DNA from: GCA-2709075 sp038146865
Lineage (GTDB): Bacteria > Pseudomonadota > Alphaproteobacteria > MPNO01 > UBA2964
Assembly: GCA_038146865.1 (NCBI GenBank)
Contig: JAYQSL010000007.1
Coordinates: 744,001 to 808,000 of the forward strand
Direction: 5' to 3'
DNA length: 64,000 bases
Positions 47,676 through 55,970 of the stretch are shown here, piece by piece (the stretch's first letter is position 1; the number at the start of each line of letters is the position of its first letter). The notes beneath the pieces were generated by a model. It worked only from the letters and a program-made list of their open reading frames with translations. It was not told the DNA's origin and did no database searches. The translations under genes were made by a program, and so were the position numbers.

Positions 47676-47775
47676 AATTCGGACCTCCATCGGGTTAGAG
47701 CTACTCAGGTTTTTGGATCTGGTTGTTCTCGCTAGATTTAAAATAAATAAGAGCAAAATAAAGGGATACCATTCA

Positions 47776-48747
47776 ATGATTACACAGCGTCAACCTCGGG
47801 TCATCGCCCTTGAGGAACATTATTGGGATTACGAGGTTGAAACACACTTTAAGGGAAGGGACTCATCCCGGCGGAATGCCTTAATGGATAGATTGCATGA
47901 TTTGGGAGAATTGAGGCTTAAAGAAATGGATGAAGCAGGAATTGATGTCCAAGTCCTAAGCCATGGCGCACCTTCTCTTCAGAGGGTCGACGCCGAGTCG
48001 GCAGTAACACTCGCAAAGTCAGCCAATGATCGGCTCGCCGAAGCCTGTAGAGCCAATTCCGAGAGGCTCTTTGCTTTTGCTGCTTTGCCGACCGCGAGCC
48101 CTAAAGCCGCAGCGGATGAATTAGAGCGCGCCGTGGATCATTTGGGATTCCGAGGGGCAATGATCCATGGTCCAACTGGGGCGGATGGTTGGCTAGATAA
48201 AAAAGAATATTGGCCCATTTTTGAACGGGCCGAGGCTCTAGATGTCCCGATTTACCTGCATCCGTCGTGGCCTCATAAAAACTTTTTAGAAACGTATTTG
48301 TCTGACTATTTGGAAGAATACCCTGCTTTAGGTGGTCCTGCCTGGGGGTATACAATTGAAACAGCAACGCATGCGTTACGAATTATTCTATCTGGTGTCT
48401 TTGATAAATATCCAAATGCCAAAATGATTTTAGGTCATTTGGGAGAGAGTATTCCGTTTTCTCTCTGGAGAATTAATCAAGCTCTAAACCGAATAGAAAA
48501 TACTGGTGGCGCGTCTTTTCGAGAAATCTTTAGCAAGCATTTTTGGATTACAACGAGTGGTAATTTCTCCAATCCCGCGTTGTTGTGCTGCATGATGGAG
48601 ATTGGAATAGATCGAATAATGTTTTCTGTGGATTATCCCTTCGTGGAGAATAATGAAGCAACGTCCTGGATTCCAACGATTCCCCTTTGTGAAGAAGATA
48701 TATCAAAGCTGCTACATAAGAATGCTGAGACTTTATTAAAACTTTGA
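47776..48747 (+). CDS. Metal-dependent amidohydrolase (ACMSD-like, amidohydrolase_2)
   Basis: A 323-residue TIM-barrel hydrolase starting at the ATG at 47776; the open frame extends far upstream but the divergent gene occupies that region. Motifs: VIALEEHYWDYE (Glu-x-His in the first strand), MDEAGIDVQVLSHGAP, LDVPIYLHPSWPH, AKMILGHLGE and IMFSVDYPF with the catalytic Asp. The family decarboxylates or hydrolyses aromatic and cyclic acids. It is convergent with a second amidohydrolase at 48753-49832. Confidence 0.9.
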   Translation: MITQRQPRVIALEEHYWDYEVETHFKGRDSSRRNALMDRLHDLGELRLKEMDEAGIDVQVLSHGAPSLQRVDAESAVTLAKSANDRLAEACRANSERLFAFAALPTASPKAAADELERAVDHLGFRGAMIHGPTGADGWLDKKEYWPIFERAEALDVPIYLHPSWPHKNFLETYLSDYLEEYPALGGPAWGYTIETATHALRIILSGVFDKYPNAKMILGHLGESIPFSLWRINQALNRIENTGGASFREIFSKHFWITTSGNFSNPALLCCMMEIGIDRIMFSVDYPFVENNEATSWIPTIPLCEEDISKLLHKNAETLLKL

Positions 48748-48752
48748 GGATA

Positions 48753-49832
48753 TTACTCGGTGGGGATGTTGAGTAACCTTGCCGCATTCCCCCCCAGAAT
48801 CGCTATTCGATCGTCGTTAGAAAGTTCAGGAGTTTGAAGAACTAAATCGACCTCAGTGGTTGTCCAGCCAAACGGGTAATCCGTGCCAATCATTATTTTA
48901 TCGGCGCCGGTTTGGCTAATTAAATACCTAAGCGCGGCTGGATCGAAGACAATTGAGTCGAAGTAGAGCTGACCGTTTTTTAGGTAATGAGTTGGCGGGT
49001 GTTTGCAACATGCTTGGACCCTCTGATGAGAAAAGGTTCGAATTACCGCATCTGAACGATGGGCATAGGAGGCGAAATAACCGCCTCCATGGACTGCGCA
49101 AATTTTGAGTCCGGGAAATCGATCCATCGTCCCTTCAAAAATAAGATGGGATAAGGCTAAAGTGGTTTCGAGAGGATTACCAATCGTGTTTGCCAGCGCT
49201 CCGCCCCCAGATAAACGGCCGCCGCTTACCATTTCATTAGTCCCTCGAGGATGCATAAAGACCAACAAGTCAAGTTCCTCGCATTTAGCCCAAACGGGGT
49301 GAAAGAATGGGTCTGAGAGCTCCCGGCCCTCAACGTAACAACCAATGTTGATGCCTCGGAGACCGAGGTTGTTAACACCGTACTCTATTTGGTCCACAGC
49401 CAAGTCTGGATGTTGCAGCGCGATTGATGCAAATGCGATAAAACGATCTGGATCGGAATGGCAAATTTCAGCAAGTCCTTCATTTTGGATCTTAATTACC
49501 GCTTCGGCAGCCTCATATTCTAAATGGTACCACCAAGGGTTCACGCTAAGTACTGCCATATCTAGGCCCTGGTTATCCATGGAAGCGAGCCTTGCTTCTT
49601 TATCTTCCATCGACAAATCCGACCGCTCAGGAGCTTTTTCGATCACATCGAGGGCCGCGGGAATTGCGCAATGCGCGTGAATATCTATAGTTCGGATCTT
49701 TTTCCCATCAATGAAGACCTCACGTCTTGTAGAGGGTTCAATTTTTGGGCTCCCGACAGCATGATCATGGGCAGCACGAAAGGGACTCCAATCGCAATTA
49801 ACAAATCCTATAGACTGTGGTGCTATACTCAC
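48753..49832 (-). CDS. Metal-dependent amidohydrolase (ACMSD-like)
   Basis: About 359 residues. The metal-binding motif is RTIDIHAHCAIP (His-x-His), then LLVFMHPRGTNE, KICAVHGGGYF and KIMIGTDYPFGW with catalytic Asp. The longest frame starts at 49874, but a GTG at 49832 has a GGAG site six bases before it and is preferred. The protein belongs to the same family as 47776-48747, but is clearly diverged. It runs in the opposite direction and the two stop codons are 5 bases apart. Confidence 0.9.
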   Translation of the reverse strand: MSIAPQSIGFVNCDWSPFRAAHDHAVGSPKIEPSTRREVFIDGKKIRTIDIHAHCAIPAALDVIEKAPERSDLSMEDKEARLASMDNQGLDMAVLSVNPWWYHLEYEAAEAVIKIQNEGLAEICHSDPDRFIAFASIALQHPDLAVDQIEYGVNNLGLRGINIGCYVEGRELSDPFFHPVWAKCEELDLLVFMHPRGTNEMVSGGRLSGGGALANTIGNPLETTLALSHLIFEGTMDRFPGLKICAVHGGGYFASYAHRSDAVIRTFSHQRVQACCKHPPTHYLKNGQLYFDSIVFDPAALRYLISQTGADKIMIGTDYPFGWTTTEVDLVLQTPELSNDDRIAILGGNAARLLNIPTE

Positions 49833-50069
49833 TGCATTCTCCAAAATGGTTTTTCGAGAGTGGAGGATTAACAAATATCATTAAACTCATTGCGCGAGAT
49901 GTAAACTGTCAGCAACATGCAATCCAGGATTCGATGAGATTTATAATCGTGAACAGGTGATGAGAAACTCCTGTTGGTTTTGAAAAAATTATGTCGCTCT
50001 CATTTTTTTGAGAATTAAATTCGATGAAGCATTTTCGGTTTACACTTAATACGCTAACTTCTCATCGAT

Positions 50070-50807
50070 ATGACTATTGCTATACCAGACACTGATCCGG
50101 CCCTGCTAGCTGATCTTGCGGCAGCGAGCCGGATACTTGCGAAACGAGGGGTTGTAGATGCTTTTGGACATGTATCCTTGAGGCATCCAGAAAACCCCGA
50201 GTTATACCTGATGCCAAAATCACAGGCGCCTGCTCTTGCGACTCCGGGCGATATAATCACCTATAGCCTCGATTCTGAACCCCTTGATGCTGGCAGCCGG
50301 GGCAGCTTTATCGAAAGATTTATCCACGGAGAGATCTACAAGCTTCGGCCGGACATTAACTCGGTGGTCCATTCTCACTCACCCTCAGTCATTCCGTTTG
50401 GTCTTACACGGACGCCTATGGTTGGAACATTTCATAATGCTGCTTTTCTCGCTGGTGGTGCTCCCGTGTTTGATATCCGAGAGAAATTTGGTCAGACTGA
50501 TATGCTAGTTTGTGATTGCGCCAAGGGAATCGCTTTGGCAGAAACTTTGGCAGATAAGCATGTAGCGCTTATGAGAGCTCATGGATCCGTCGCCTGTGGC
50601 AAAACTCTGCAACTTTCAGTATTTCGCGCGGTTTTCACGGAAGTAAGTGCCCGAATCCAGACTGCGGCGCTCTCATTGTCAGCGGGAGAACCCCTCGAGT
50701 CACTAGAGGAGGAGGAAGGTCGTCTCGCTGACGCTGTTAATGATATGGCTTGCTTGAGGGCCTGGCATTTGTGGCGCACAGAAATTTCCATGGAAACCGG
50801 ATGGTAA
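50070..50807 (+). CDS. Class II aldolase/adducin family protein
   Basis: A 245-residue protein. RGVVDAFGHVSLRHPE near residue 30 and INSVVHSHSPSVIPFG near 110 give the zinc-binding His-x-His of class II (fuculose phosphate-type) aldolases. A third His follows in ALMRAHGSVACG. The Glu required in fuculose aldolase is replaced in context by IHGEIYKLRPDI, where Glu is present. It is followed 21 bases later by another aldolase-family gene, and both are part of one operon with a shikimate dehydrogenase-like gene. Confidence 0.88.
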   Translation: MTIAIPDTDPALLADLAAASRILAKRGVVDAFGHVSLRHPENPELYLMPKSQAPALATPGDIITYSLDSEPLDAGSRGSFIERFIHGEIYKLRPDINSVVHSHSPSVIPFGLTRTPMVGTFHNAAFLAGGAPVFDIREKFGQTDMLVCDCAKGIALAETLADKHVALMRAHGSVACGKTLQLSVFRAVFTEVSARIQTAALSLSAGEPLESLEEEEGRLADAVNDMACLRAWHLWRTEISMETGW

Positions 50808-50827
50808 GATTTATTTAAGGACAAAAT

Positions 50828-51520
50828 ATGACTGCCTTTATCCAAGAAAAAGAACGATTGGTCCGTTGTATACGGATGCTCGAGCAAAACAGCATCATGG
50901 ATTATAATGGACACGCGAGCATGAAAATTGCACCTGATCAAATGTTGATCAATATTGGCAATTGTCAGCGCAGCCAACTGACAATTGATGACATCTGCCA
51001 GATTGATTTTGATGGCAATGTTATTGAAGGCCAGGGAAAGCCTCCGCTAGAGTTCCATCTTCATGCAGGGGTCTACAAAGCGCGTGAGGACGTTAGTGCC
51101 GCGATCCATTGCCATCCCAATTGGTCGACTGTGCTCTCGACTGCGGGCTTGGACTATCTGCCGGTATATGCTCAAGGCTCCTTGGTTTACCCGCTACCTG
51201 TTTTGGACTCTCCGGATTCGATTAACAATGTGAATATGGCAAAACGCCTGACTGATACCCTCGGTAATCGACCTGCGGCGCTAATGAAAGCGCATGGCGT
51301 CGTCACTACTGGAGCTTCAATCATCGATGCATTCGTACTTTTGAACTATTTGGAAGAAAATGCGGAACGCCAATATCGAGCCAACCTAATTGGAACTCCT
51401 TACGCGTTTACCAAGGAAGAGCTCGAGCTATGTTATGAAAAACTCTATAATCCAGGGCTATTTCTTAGAACTTGGAACCATTTCAGCGCAAAACTGGATG
51501 GAACTGTTTACGACGCTTAG
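50828..51520 (+). CDS. Class II aldolase/adducin family protein, second copy
   Basis: A 230-residue protein of the same family as the upstream gene. NSIMDYNGHASMKIAP holds the first conserved turn, FHLHAGVYKAREDVSAAIHCHPNWS holds the Glu-position region and His-x-His (AAIHCHPNWS), and LMKAHGVVTTGASI gives a third His. An AAGGA site precedes the ATG. It diverges from the first copy enough to suggest different substrates. A decarboxylase or dehydratase role cannot be excluded. Confidence 0.88.
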   Translation: MTAFIQEKERLVRCIRMLEQNSIMDYNGHASMKIAPDQMLINIGNCQRSQLTIDDICQIDFDGNVIEGQGKPPLEFHLHAGVYKAREDVSAAIHCHPNWSTVLSTAGLDYLPVYAQGSLVYPLPVLDSPDSINNVNMAKRLTDTLGNRPAALMKAHGVVTTGASIIDAFVLLNYLEENAERQYRANLIGTPYAFTKEELELCYEKLYNPGLFLRTWNHFSAKLDGTVYDA

Positions 51521-51538
51521 AAAATTGATAAGAACTCG

Positions 51539-52399
51539 ATGGAAAAACTAGAAAAGTTCGCGCTGGCGGGTGTGATTGGTTGGCCAGTAATGCACTCCCG
51601 GTCGCCCCTTATGCACAATTATTGGATGGAGCAGCAGGGCATAAAAGGGGCCTATTTACCCCTGGCAGTTGAACCGGGAAAAGTTCCGGAAGCCCTTCGG
51701 GCTCTTCCAAAGCTAGGGTTCGCGGGTTGTAACGTGACTATTCCACATAAGTTAGTGGCCAAGGAGACGGTTGATGAGGTCGATGAGGCGGCGGAGAAAA
51801 TTGGCGCTATTAGCTGTGTAGTCGTTAGAGAGGATAAAAGCCTTTATGGGACTAATAACGACTGGATCGGCTTCTTAAGAAACCTAGAACAGGCGCATCC
51901 GCAGTTTAACCTTTCGGGGCGTCAAGCAACCGTTATTGGAGCTGGCGGTGGGGCCCGTGCCGTTTGTTACGGTCTTATTAAAGCCGGGATTAAAAAGATT
52001 TTGATTGTAAACCGCACAACCGCACACGCTGAAAGTATTAAACAGATCTTTGGAGATACCATTTCGGTAGAGGGTTGGGAACAACGCTCTAAGGCGTTAG
52101 AGGGAGCGGACATTGTTGTTAACGCAACCTGCCTTGGCATGGTTGGGATGGAGGACCATGATTTATCCATTGAAGCGTTAAATTCTGAAGCAGTTGTTTA
52201 CGATATTATCTACACCCCAAGACAAACTAGTCTCGTAAGGAGCGCGTCGGAGCGTCAAAACCGTACCTGTACCGGTCTCGGGATGCTACTTCATCAGGGG
52301 CCAGTAGCGTGGAAATATTGGTTTGGTATAGAGCCTCAGGTTACTACCGAACTTCACGAATTACTCGCGCAGGACCTTGAGGCGGAGTACGGTAAATAA
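51539..52399 (+). CDS. Shikimate/quinate dehydrogenase-like protein
   Basis: A 286-residue AroE-family protein. The substrate-binding GVIGWPVMHSRSPLMHNYW motif, GCNVTIPHK with catalytic Lys and TNNDWIGF with catalytic Asp are present, as is the NADP loop GAGGGARA. NRTTAHAESI following the loop fits NADP recognition. It could be the biosynthetic AroE or a catabolic homologue; its position downstream of two class II aldolases suggests catabolism (inference). Confidence 0.88.
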   Translation: MEKLEKFALAGVIGWPVMHSRSPLMHNYWMEQQGIKGAYLPLAVEPGKVPEALRALPKLGFAGCNVTIPHKLVAKETVDEVDEAAEKIGAISCVVVREDKSLYGTNNDWIGFLRNLEQAHPQFNLSGRQATVIGAGGGARAVCYGLIKAGIKKILIVNRTTAHAESIKQIFGDTISVEGWEQRSKALEGADIVVNATCLGMVGMEDHDLSIEALNSEAVVYDIIYTPRQTSLVRSASERQNRTCTGLGMLLHQGPVAWKYWFGIEPQVTTELHELLAQDLEAEYGK

Positions 52400-52532
52400 T
52401 CCGGCGATATATACTTATTCGGAGCCCCGAGTCTTTTAGTTCTTCTAATTGTTCTGTTGGTTACTGCTTAGGTTCCAAACGGGCTTTCAGGTGCCTCTGA
52501 TAATTCTTCCGATAGATTAATTTGGTAGTCCG

Positions 52533-53336
52533 CTACTTAATTTTAAAAGTCAAAGGTATTTCAACTTCGCTTGTTATCGGACGGCCATTGTTGGTGGCTG
52601 GAGTGAAACGCCAATCTCTGATAGCTCTGATGGCTGCGTTATCGAGAGTGCCTGAACCGCTGGATGTTTTGATTTTTGTTGAGCTTACAAGTCCGGAGGG
52701 GCTGATGCCCGCAATTATTACCACCGTACCCTGTATTCCTCGCCTCCGAGCGAGATTTGGATAAATAGGGGGCAGGTTGCTTGCGAAACCTGATGGTCGC
52801 GTTTTGATAACCGCCGCTGGTTGGGCTGAGACGATTCGCGACTTTGAAGGCGCAGATTCTGGCCGCATATCTTCCAATTGTTTAAGCCTTTGTTTTCCCG
52901 TTAGGGATTGCCTTTTTTGTCTTGTTTGACGCTGTTTTTCATGTGTCAGTTTTGCGTTTTTGGTTTTGGTTTTTTGAGATGGATCCTTAGGAAGAGACTC
53001 GAATTCTTCCCGCAAGAACCGGACTGGCTTTGAAGAATTTTTTGTAGCCACTGGAGATATTTTATTTATGTGTCTCACATGATTGGTCCTCTCTGAAAGA
53101 TCGGAATTCTCTGGTCGCCGTTTTTCAGAGAGATCTTTGTCTAATGTTTTGCCTAAAGAAAAAAATTGGTTCGTTTGTTTTTTGAGTGGTGCCTCGAAGG
53201 AGAACAACTCGACGGTAAAAACCCTTGTTTCAGGAAGCGCATCCATGCGTTGCAAGGCATGTTGATTAAATAGCAAAAGCGCACTTGTATGAATTGCCAT
53301 AGACAAAAAAAGTCCGGTTGTGACGTAGGCGTTCAT
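52533..53336 (-). CDS. tonB: TonB-family energy transducer
   Basis: A protein of about 267 residues: an N-terminal TM anchor (TTGLFLSMAIHTSALLLF), a long charged linker with many Lys/Arg and no classical Pro-rich repeat, and a C-terminal TonB domain (about residues 180-267: PPIYPNLARRRGIQGTVVI, SPSGLVSSTKIKTSSGSGTLDNAAIRA, WRFTPATNNGRP in parts). It would transmit proton-motive force to the outer-membrane receptor. The ATG at 53336 overlaps the ATPase stop by 4 bases (ATGA). No exbB or exbD is near. Confidence 0.92.
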   Translation of the reverse strand: MNAYVTTGLFLSMAIHTSALLLFNQHALQRMDALPETRVFTVELFSFEAPLKKQTNQFFSLGKTLDKDLSEKRRPENSDLSERTNHVRHINKISPVATKNSSKPVRFLREEFESLPKDPSQKTKTKNAKLTHEKQRQTRQKRQSLTGKQRLKQLEDMRPESAPSKSRIVSAQPAAVIKTRPSGFASNLPPIYPNLARRRGIQGTVVIIAGISPSGLVSSTKIKTSSGSGTLDNAAIRAIRDWRFTPATNNGRPITSEVEIPLTFKIK

Positions 53337-54121
53337 CCTTTTTGCGGTTCCGATAAAGTTTTTATCGGGTAGGTGGGAACTACGTAAGGTATTCCATCGG
53401 TAACACAATATCGGGAATTAATTTTGAAGGCTTCGGCTAAATTTGTAGAATTTAAGACCGGAGCTGTTGGGCCCTCTACCAAGATGCAACCTTCCTTCAG
53501 TAATATAAGTCTGTTCGTGAATCGCGCAGCCAGGGATAAGTCGTGCAGAACCAAAAAGACTGTTAGCCCTTCAGATACTTTTTCCTGAAGCAAATGCATT
53601 ATTTCTAGTTGGTGTAACGGATCTAGGCCAGCTATCGGTTCATCGAGTAGGAGTAAAGTTGGTTCTCCAGCGATAACTCTAGCAATCCTGGCGCGGGCAA
53701 GTTCCCCGCCGGATAATTGAGTAACTAACCGATCAGACAAGTCTGCCAAGTCACATTCGAAAATTGACTTTTCTAAAATCTTTTTGCCGCCGTTTTTATT
53801 TCTATCCTCGAAAGGAAGTCGTCCCAGAGCCACAAAATCTCTGACACTTAAAGACCAAGATGGTAGTCGAGATTGACCCAAGTATCCGATCGTTTTTGCC
53901 CGCGCTCTTGAAGGGAGTTTTTTTATTGGCTGTCCTCTCCAACATATTTGTCCTGAATAGGGGATCAGGTCGGCAATTGCTTTAAGAAGTGTCGATTTAC
54001 CAGAGCCGTTGGCTCCCATTAACCCAATTATTTTGCCCTGCTGAAGTTCGAACGTTACAGAATTTAAAATTGGTGAGGAGCCAATTTTAACTGACAGTTC
54101 ATCAATGGTGAGAAGGGTCAT
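53333..54121 (-). CDS. btuD: Cobalamin ABC transporter ATPase (BtuD-type)
   Basis: A 262-residue ATPase with Walker A GLMGANGSGKSTLL, the signature LSGGELARARIARVI and Walker B TLLLLDEPIAGLD, followed by the switch-His VFLVLHDLSLAAR. It powers uptake through the BtuC-type permease encoded just upstream (4-base overlap). The cobalamin riboswitch before btuB, together with btuF and btuC, makes vitamin B12 the probable substrate; a ferric siderophore would be the alternative for this family. Confidence 0.93.
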   Translation of the reverse strand: MTLLTIDELSVKIGSSPILNSVTFELQQGKIIGLMGANGSGKSTLLKAIADLIPYSGQICWRGQPIKKLPSRARAKTIGYLGQSRLPSWSLSVRDFVALGRLPFEDRNKNGGKKILEKSIFECDLADLSDRLVTQLSGGELARARIARVIAGEPTLLLLDEPIAGLDPLHQLEIMHLLQEKVSEGLTVFLVLHDLSLAARFTNRLILLKEGCILVEGPTAPVLNSTNLAEAFKINSRYCVTDGIPYVVPTYPIKTLSEPQKG

Positions 54122-55122
54122 AAAACGCTCCTTCTGTGTTTTATAATTAGAAGTAGAAAAAAAGGCGCGCCTATTAGTGCGGTTATTACTCCTAACTTAA
54201 GTTCTTGTTTGAAGGGGAGAAGTCTCACCGCGATATCTGCAGCGAGGACCAAGGCGGCACCTCCAAGTGCACTGGCAGAAAGAAGTAGTTTAGGACGATT
54301 TCCGACAAAAGGTCGAAGAAGGTGAGGAACAACCAGCCCAACAAAACCAATTGTTCCGGCTATGGAGGTCGCGGAGCCAACAGCAAGCGCGGTCCCAAAA
54401 ACAAGCTGTGCTCGAACACGACTGAGCTTGTAACCCAAAGAGGCCGCTTCTTCCTCCCCAAGAGTAAGGGCGTCTAAGGGGTTTCCCGACCATAACAGCA
54501 AGGCCCAGCCGACAGCCATGAAAGGTAATGCGATTGCGACTTGATCAAGCCCGCGGTCGGCAACGGAGCCCAATAGCCAGAAAACGATCTCGTAGGTTGC
54601 GAAGGGGTTGGCAGAAAAATTGAGGGCTAAAGATATCAGAGCGCCAGAGAAGCTGGAAATCGCAACGCCCGCCAAGACCACCGTGAGTGCACTTGCGTTT
54701 CGTCCAGCTAGAGATTGTAAAATTAGGACTGCACTGGTCGCGCCGAGGATACCTGCGAAAGGCATTAAAAGTGCAAAACCTGCGCTCAGACCTGAATAAA
54801 AAATGATGACAGTAAATAGAGAGGCTGAAGTGGAAACACCAATAATTCCTGGTTCTGCTAGAGGATTCCGGAGGTATCCTTGCAAAGCTGCACCAGCCAG
54901 GCCTAACGACATCCCGACCGCTAGCCCAAGTATCGCCCTTGGCAGTCGGATTTCAAAAAAGATAAGCCATGTAGTATCGTTCTTTTTTGTTTCTCCAAGA
55001 GACCAAAAATCAAAAATAGTAAGATCTGAAGGACCAAGCGAGAGCGAGAGCAAGAAAAATAGAAAAACTAACCCGCTCAGTACTGACAGGGTTTTTCGAA
55101 AATGATAGCTATTTTTTTTCAC
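54118..55122 (-). CDS. btuC: Cobalamin ABC transporter permease (BtuC/FecD-type)
   Basis: A 334-residue membrane protein with about ten TM helices of the FecCD family. EIRLPRAILGLAVGMSLGLAGAALQGYLRNPLAEPGIIGVS is seen (in parts: RLPRAILGLAVGMSLG, NPLAEPGIIGVS). The cytoplasmic coupling motif and FVGLVVPHLLRPFVGN near the C-terminus are typical. It overlaps the genes on both sides by 4 bases. Riboswitch control indicates B12. Confidence 0.93.
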   Translation of the reverse strand: MKKNSYHFRKTLSVLSGLVFLFFLLSLSLGPSDLTIFDFWSLGETKKNDTTWLIFFEIRLPRAILGLAVGMSLGLAGAALQGYLRNPLAEPGIIGVSTSASLFTVIIFYSGLSAGFALLMPFAGILGATSAVLILQSLAGRNASALTVVLAGVAISSFSGALISLALNFSANPFATYEIVFWLLGSVADRGLDQVAIALPFMAVGWALLLWSGNPLDALTLGEEEAASLGYKLSRVRAQLVFGTALAVGSATSIAGTIGFVGLVVPHLLRPFVGNRPKLLLSASALGGAALVLAADIAVRLLPFKQELKLGVITALIGAPFFLLLIIKHRRSVL

Positions 55123-55970
55123 CTCTGTCTCTCCCTCCAGCCCTCACCAATTAACTCGAGGGCTTTATATGAGGCGGGAGTTCCGCATAACCAAATTTTG
55201 TCAGGTATTTTGAGTATTGTTTCGGAACCAAAAGCCTTTTTTAGAGCAGGATGCGAGAAGATCGCATTAGAGAGTGAAGGGGCGTTTTTATAATGAGATA
55301 CCAATAATAAATTTGGTTTTTTCTCAATTAAGACTTCCAAGGGTAATGAGTAAAGACCAGTAACATTTAGCTTTTCGGATAGGTTCTGAAACCCTAGGAA
55401 CGCGATAATCGAGTGTTGCAATGTTCCCTTTCCTGCCGAAATGTTATTAGCCCAAATTGTTGCGGCTACTGGTCGATAAGCTTTTTCTTTTCTTTTGTAT
55501 TTTTTTAGAAGAGTGCGGATTGCAGCCTTTACTTGGTTGGCCCGTGTCGTTTGGCCAATTGCATTCGCGACTGTATCAATATTGGTCTCTATTTGACTTA
55601 GGTCTTTGACGGAGGGGACTGTTTGGACCTTAATCCCAAGGCGTCGCAGTAAGTTTATCGTTATTGGATTTGAGTGATTGCTTGCAAAAACCAAATCGGG
55701 ATCCAAAGTCAATATTTCCTCCACCGTGCCCTGAATTAATGGGATACCTTTTACTCTTTCCGAATAGGGGGATGAATTGCTGTCACCGATCATGTGGCTC
55801 AGTGCTAATATCTGTTCTTTTGATGCGAGATCCAGGAGTAGTTGATCAGTACAAAGATTTATAGAAATGAAGCGTTTTGGTTTAGTGTCCAAAGCGAGGA
55901 TGGGTCCGCTCTGAATTAATAGGTAGGCAATAGAAATAATGCCGACCCTGATGCTGCGCCAAAAAGACAT
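55119..55970 (-). CDS. btuF: Periplasmic cobalamin-binding protein (BtuF-type)
   Basis: A 283-residue binding protein with a signal peptide (SIRVGIISIAYLLIQSGPILA). RFISINLCTDQLLLDLASKE opens the helical-backbone fold, and ALSHMIGDSNSSPY and LTLDPDLVFASNHSNPITI follow the BtuF/FecB pattern. It delivers corrinoid to the BtuCD complex. It overlaps btuC by 4 bases and the btuB gene by one base. Confidence 0.88.
   Translation of the reverse strand: MSFWRSIRVGIISIAYLLIQSGPILALDTKPKRFISINLCTDQLLLDLASKEQILALSHMIGDSNSSPYSERVKGIPLIQGTVEEILTLDPDLVFASNHSNPITINLLRRLGIKVQTVPSVKDLSQIETNIDTVANAIGQTTRANQVKAAIRTLLKKYKRKEKAYRPVAATIWANNISAGKGTLQHSIIAFLGFQNLSEKLNVTGLYSLPLEVLIEKKPNLLLVSHYKNAPSLSNAIFSHPALKKAFGSETILKIPDKIWLCGTPASYKALELIGEGWRERQR

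Noticed and set aside
47443..47775. N-terminal extension of the amidohydrolase at 47776
   Set aside because: The extra codons overlap the divergent phosphatase gene and do not look like a domain. The ATG at 47776 gives the family N-terminus.
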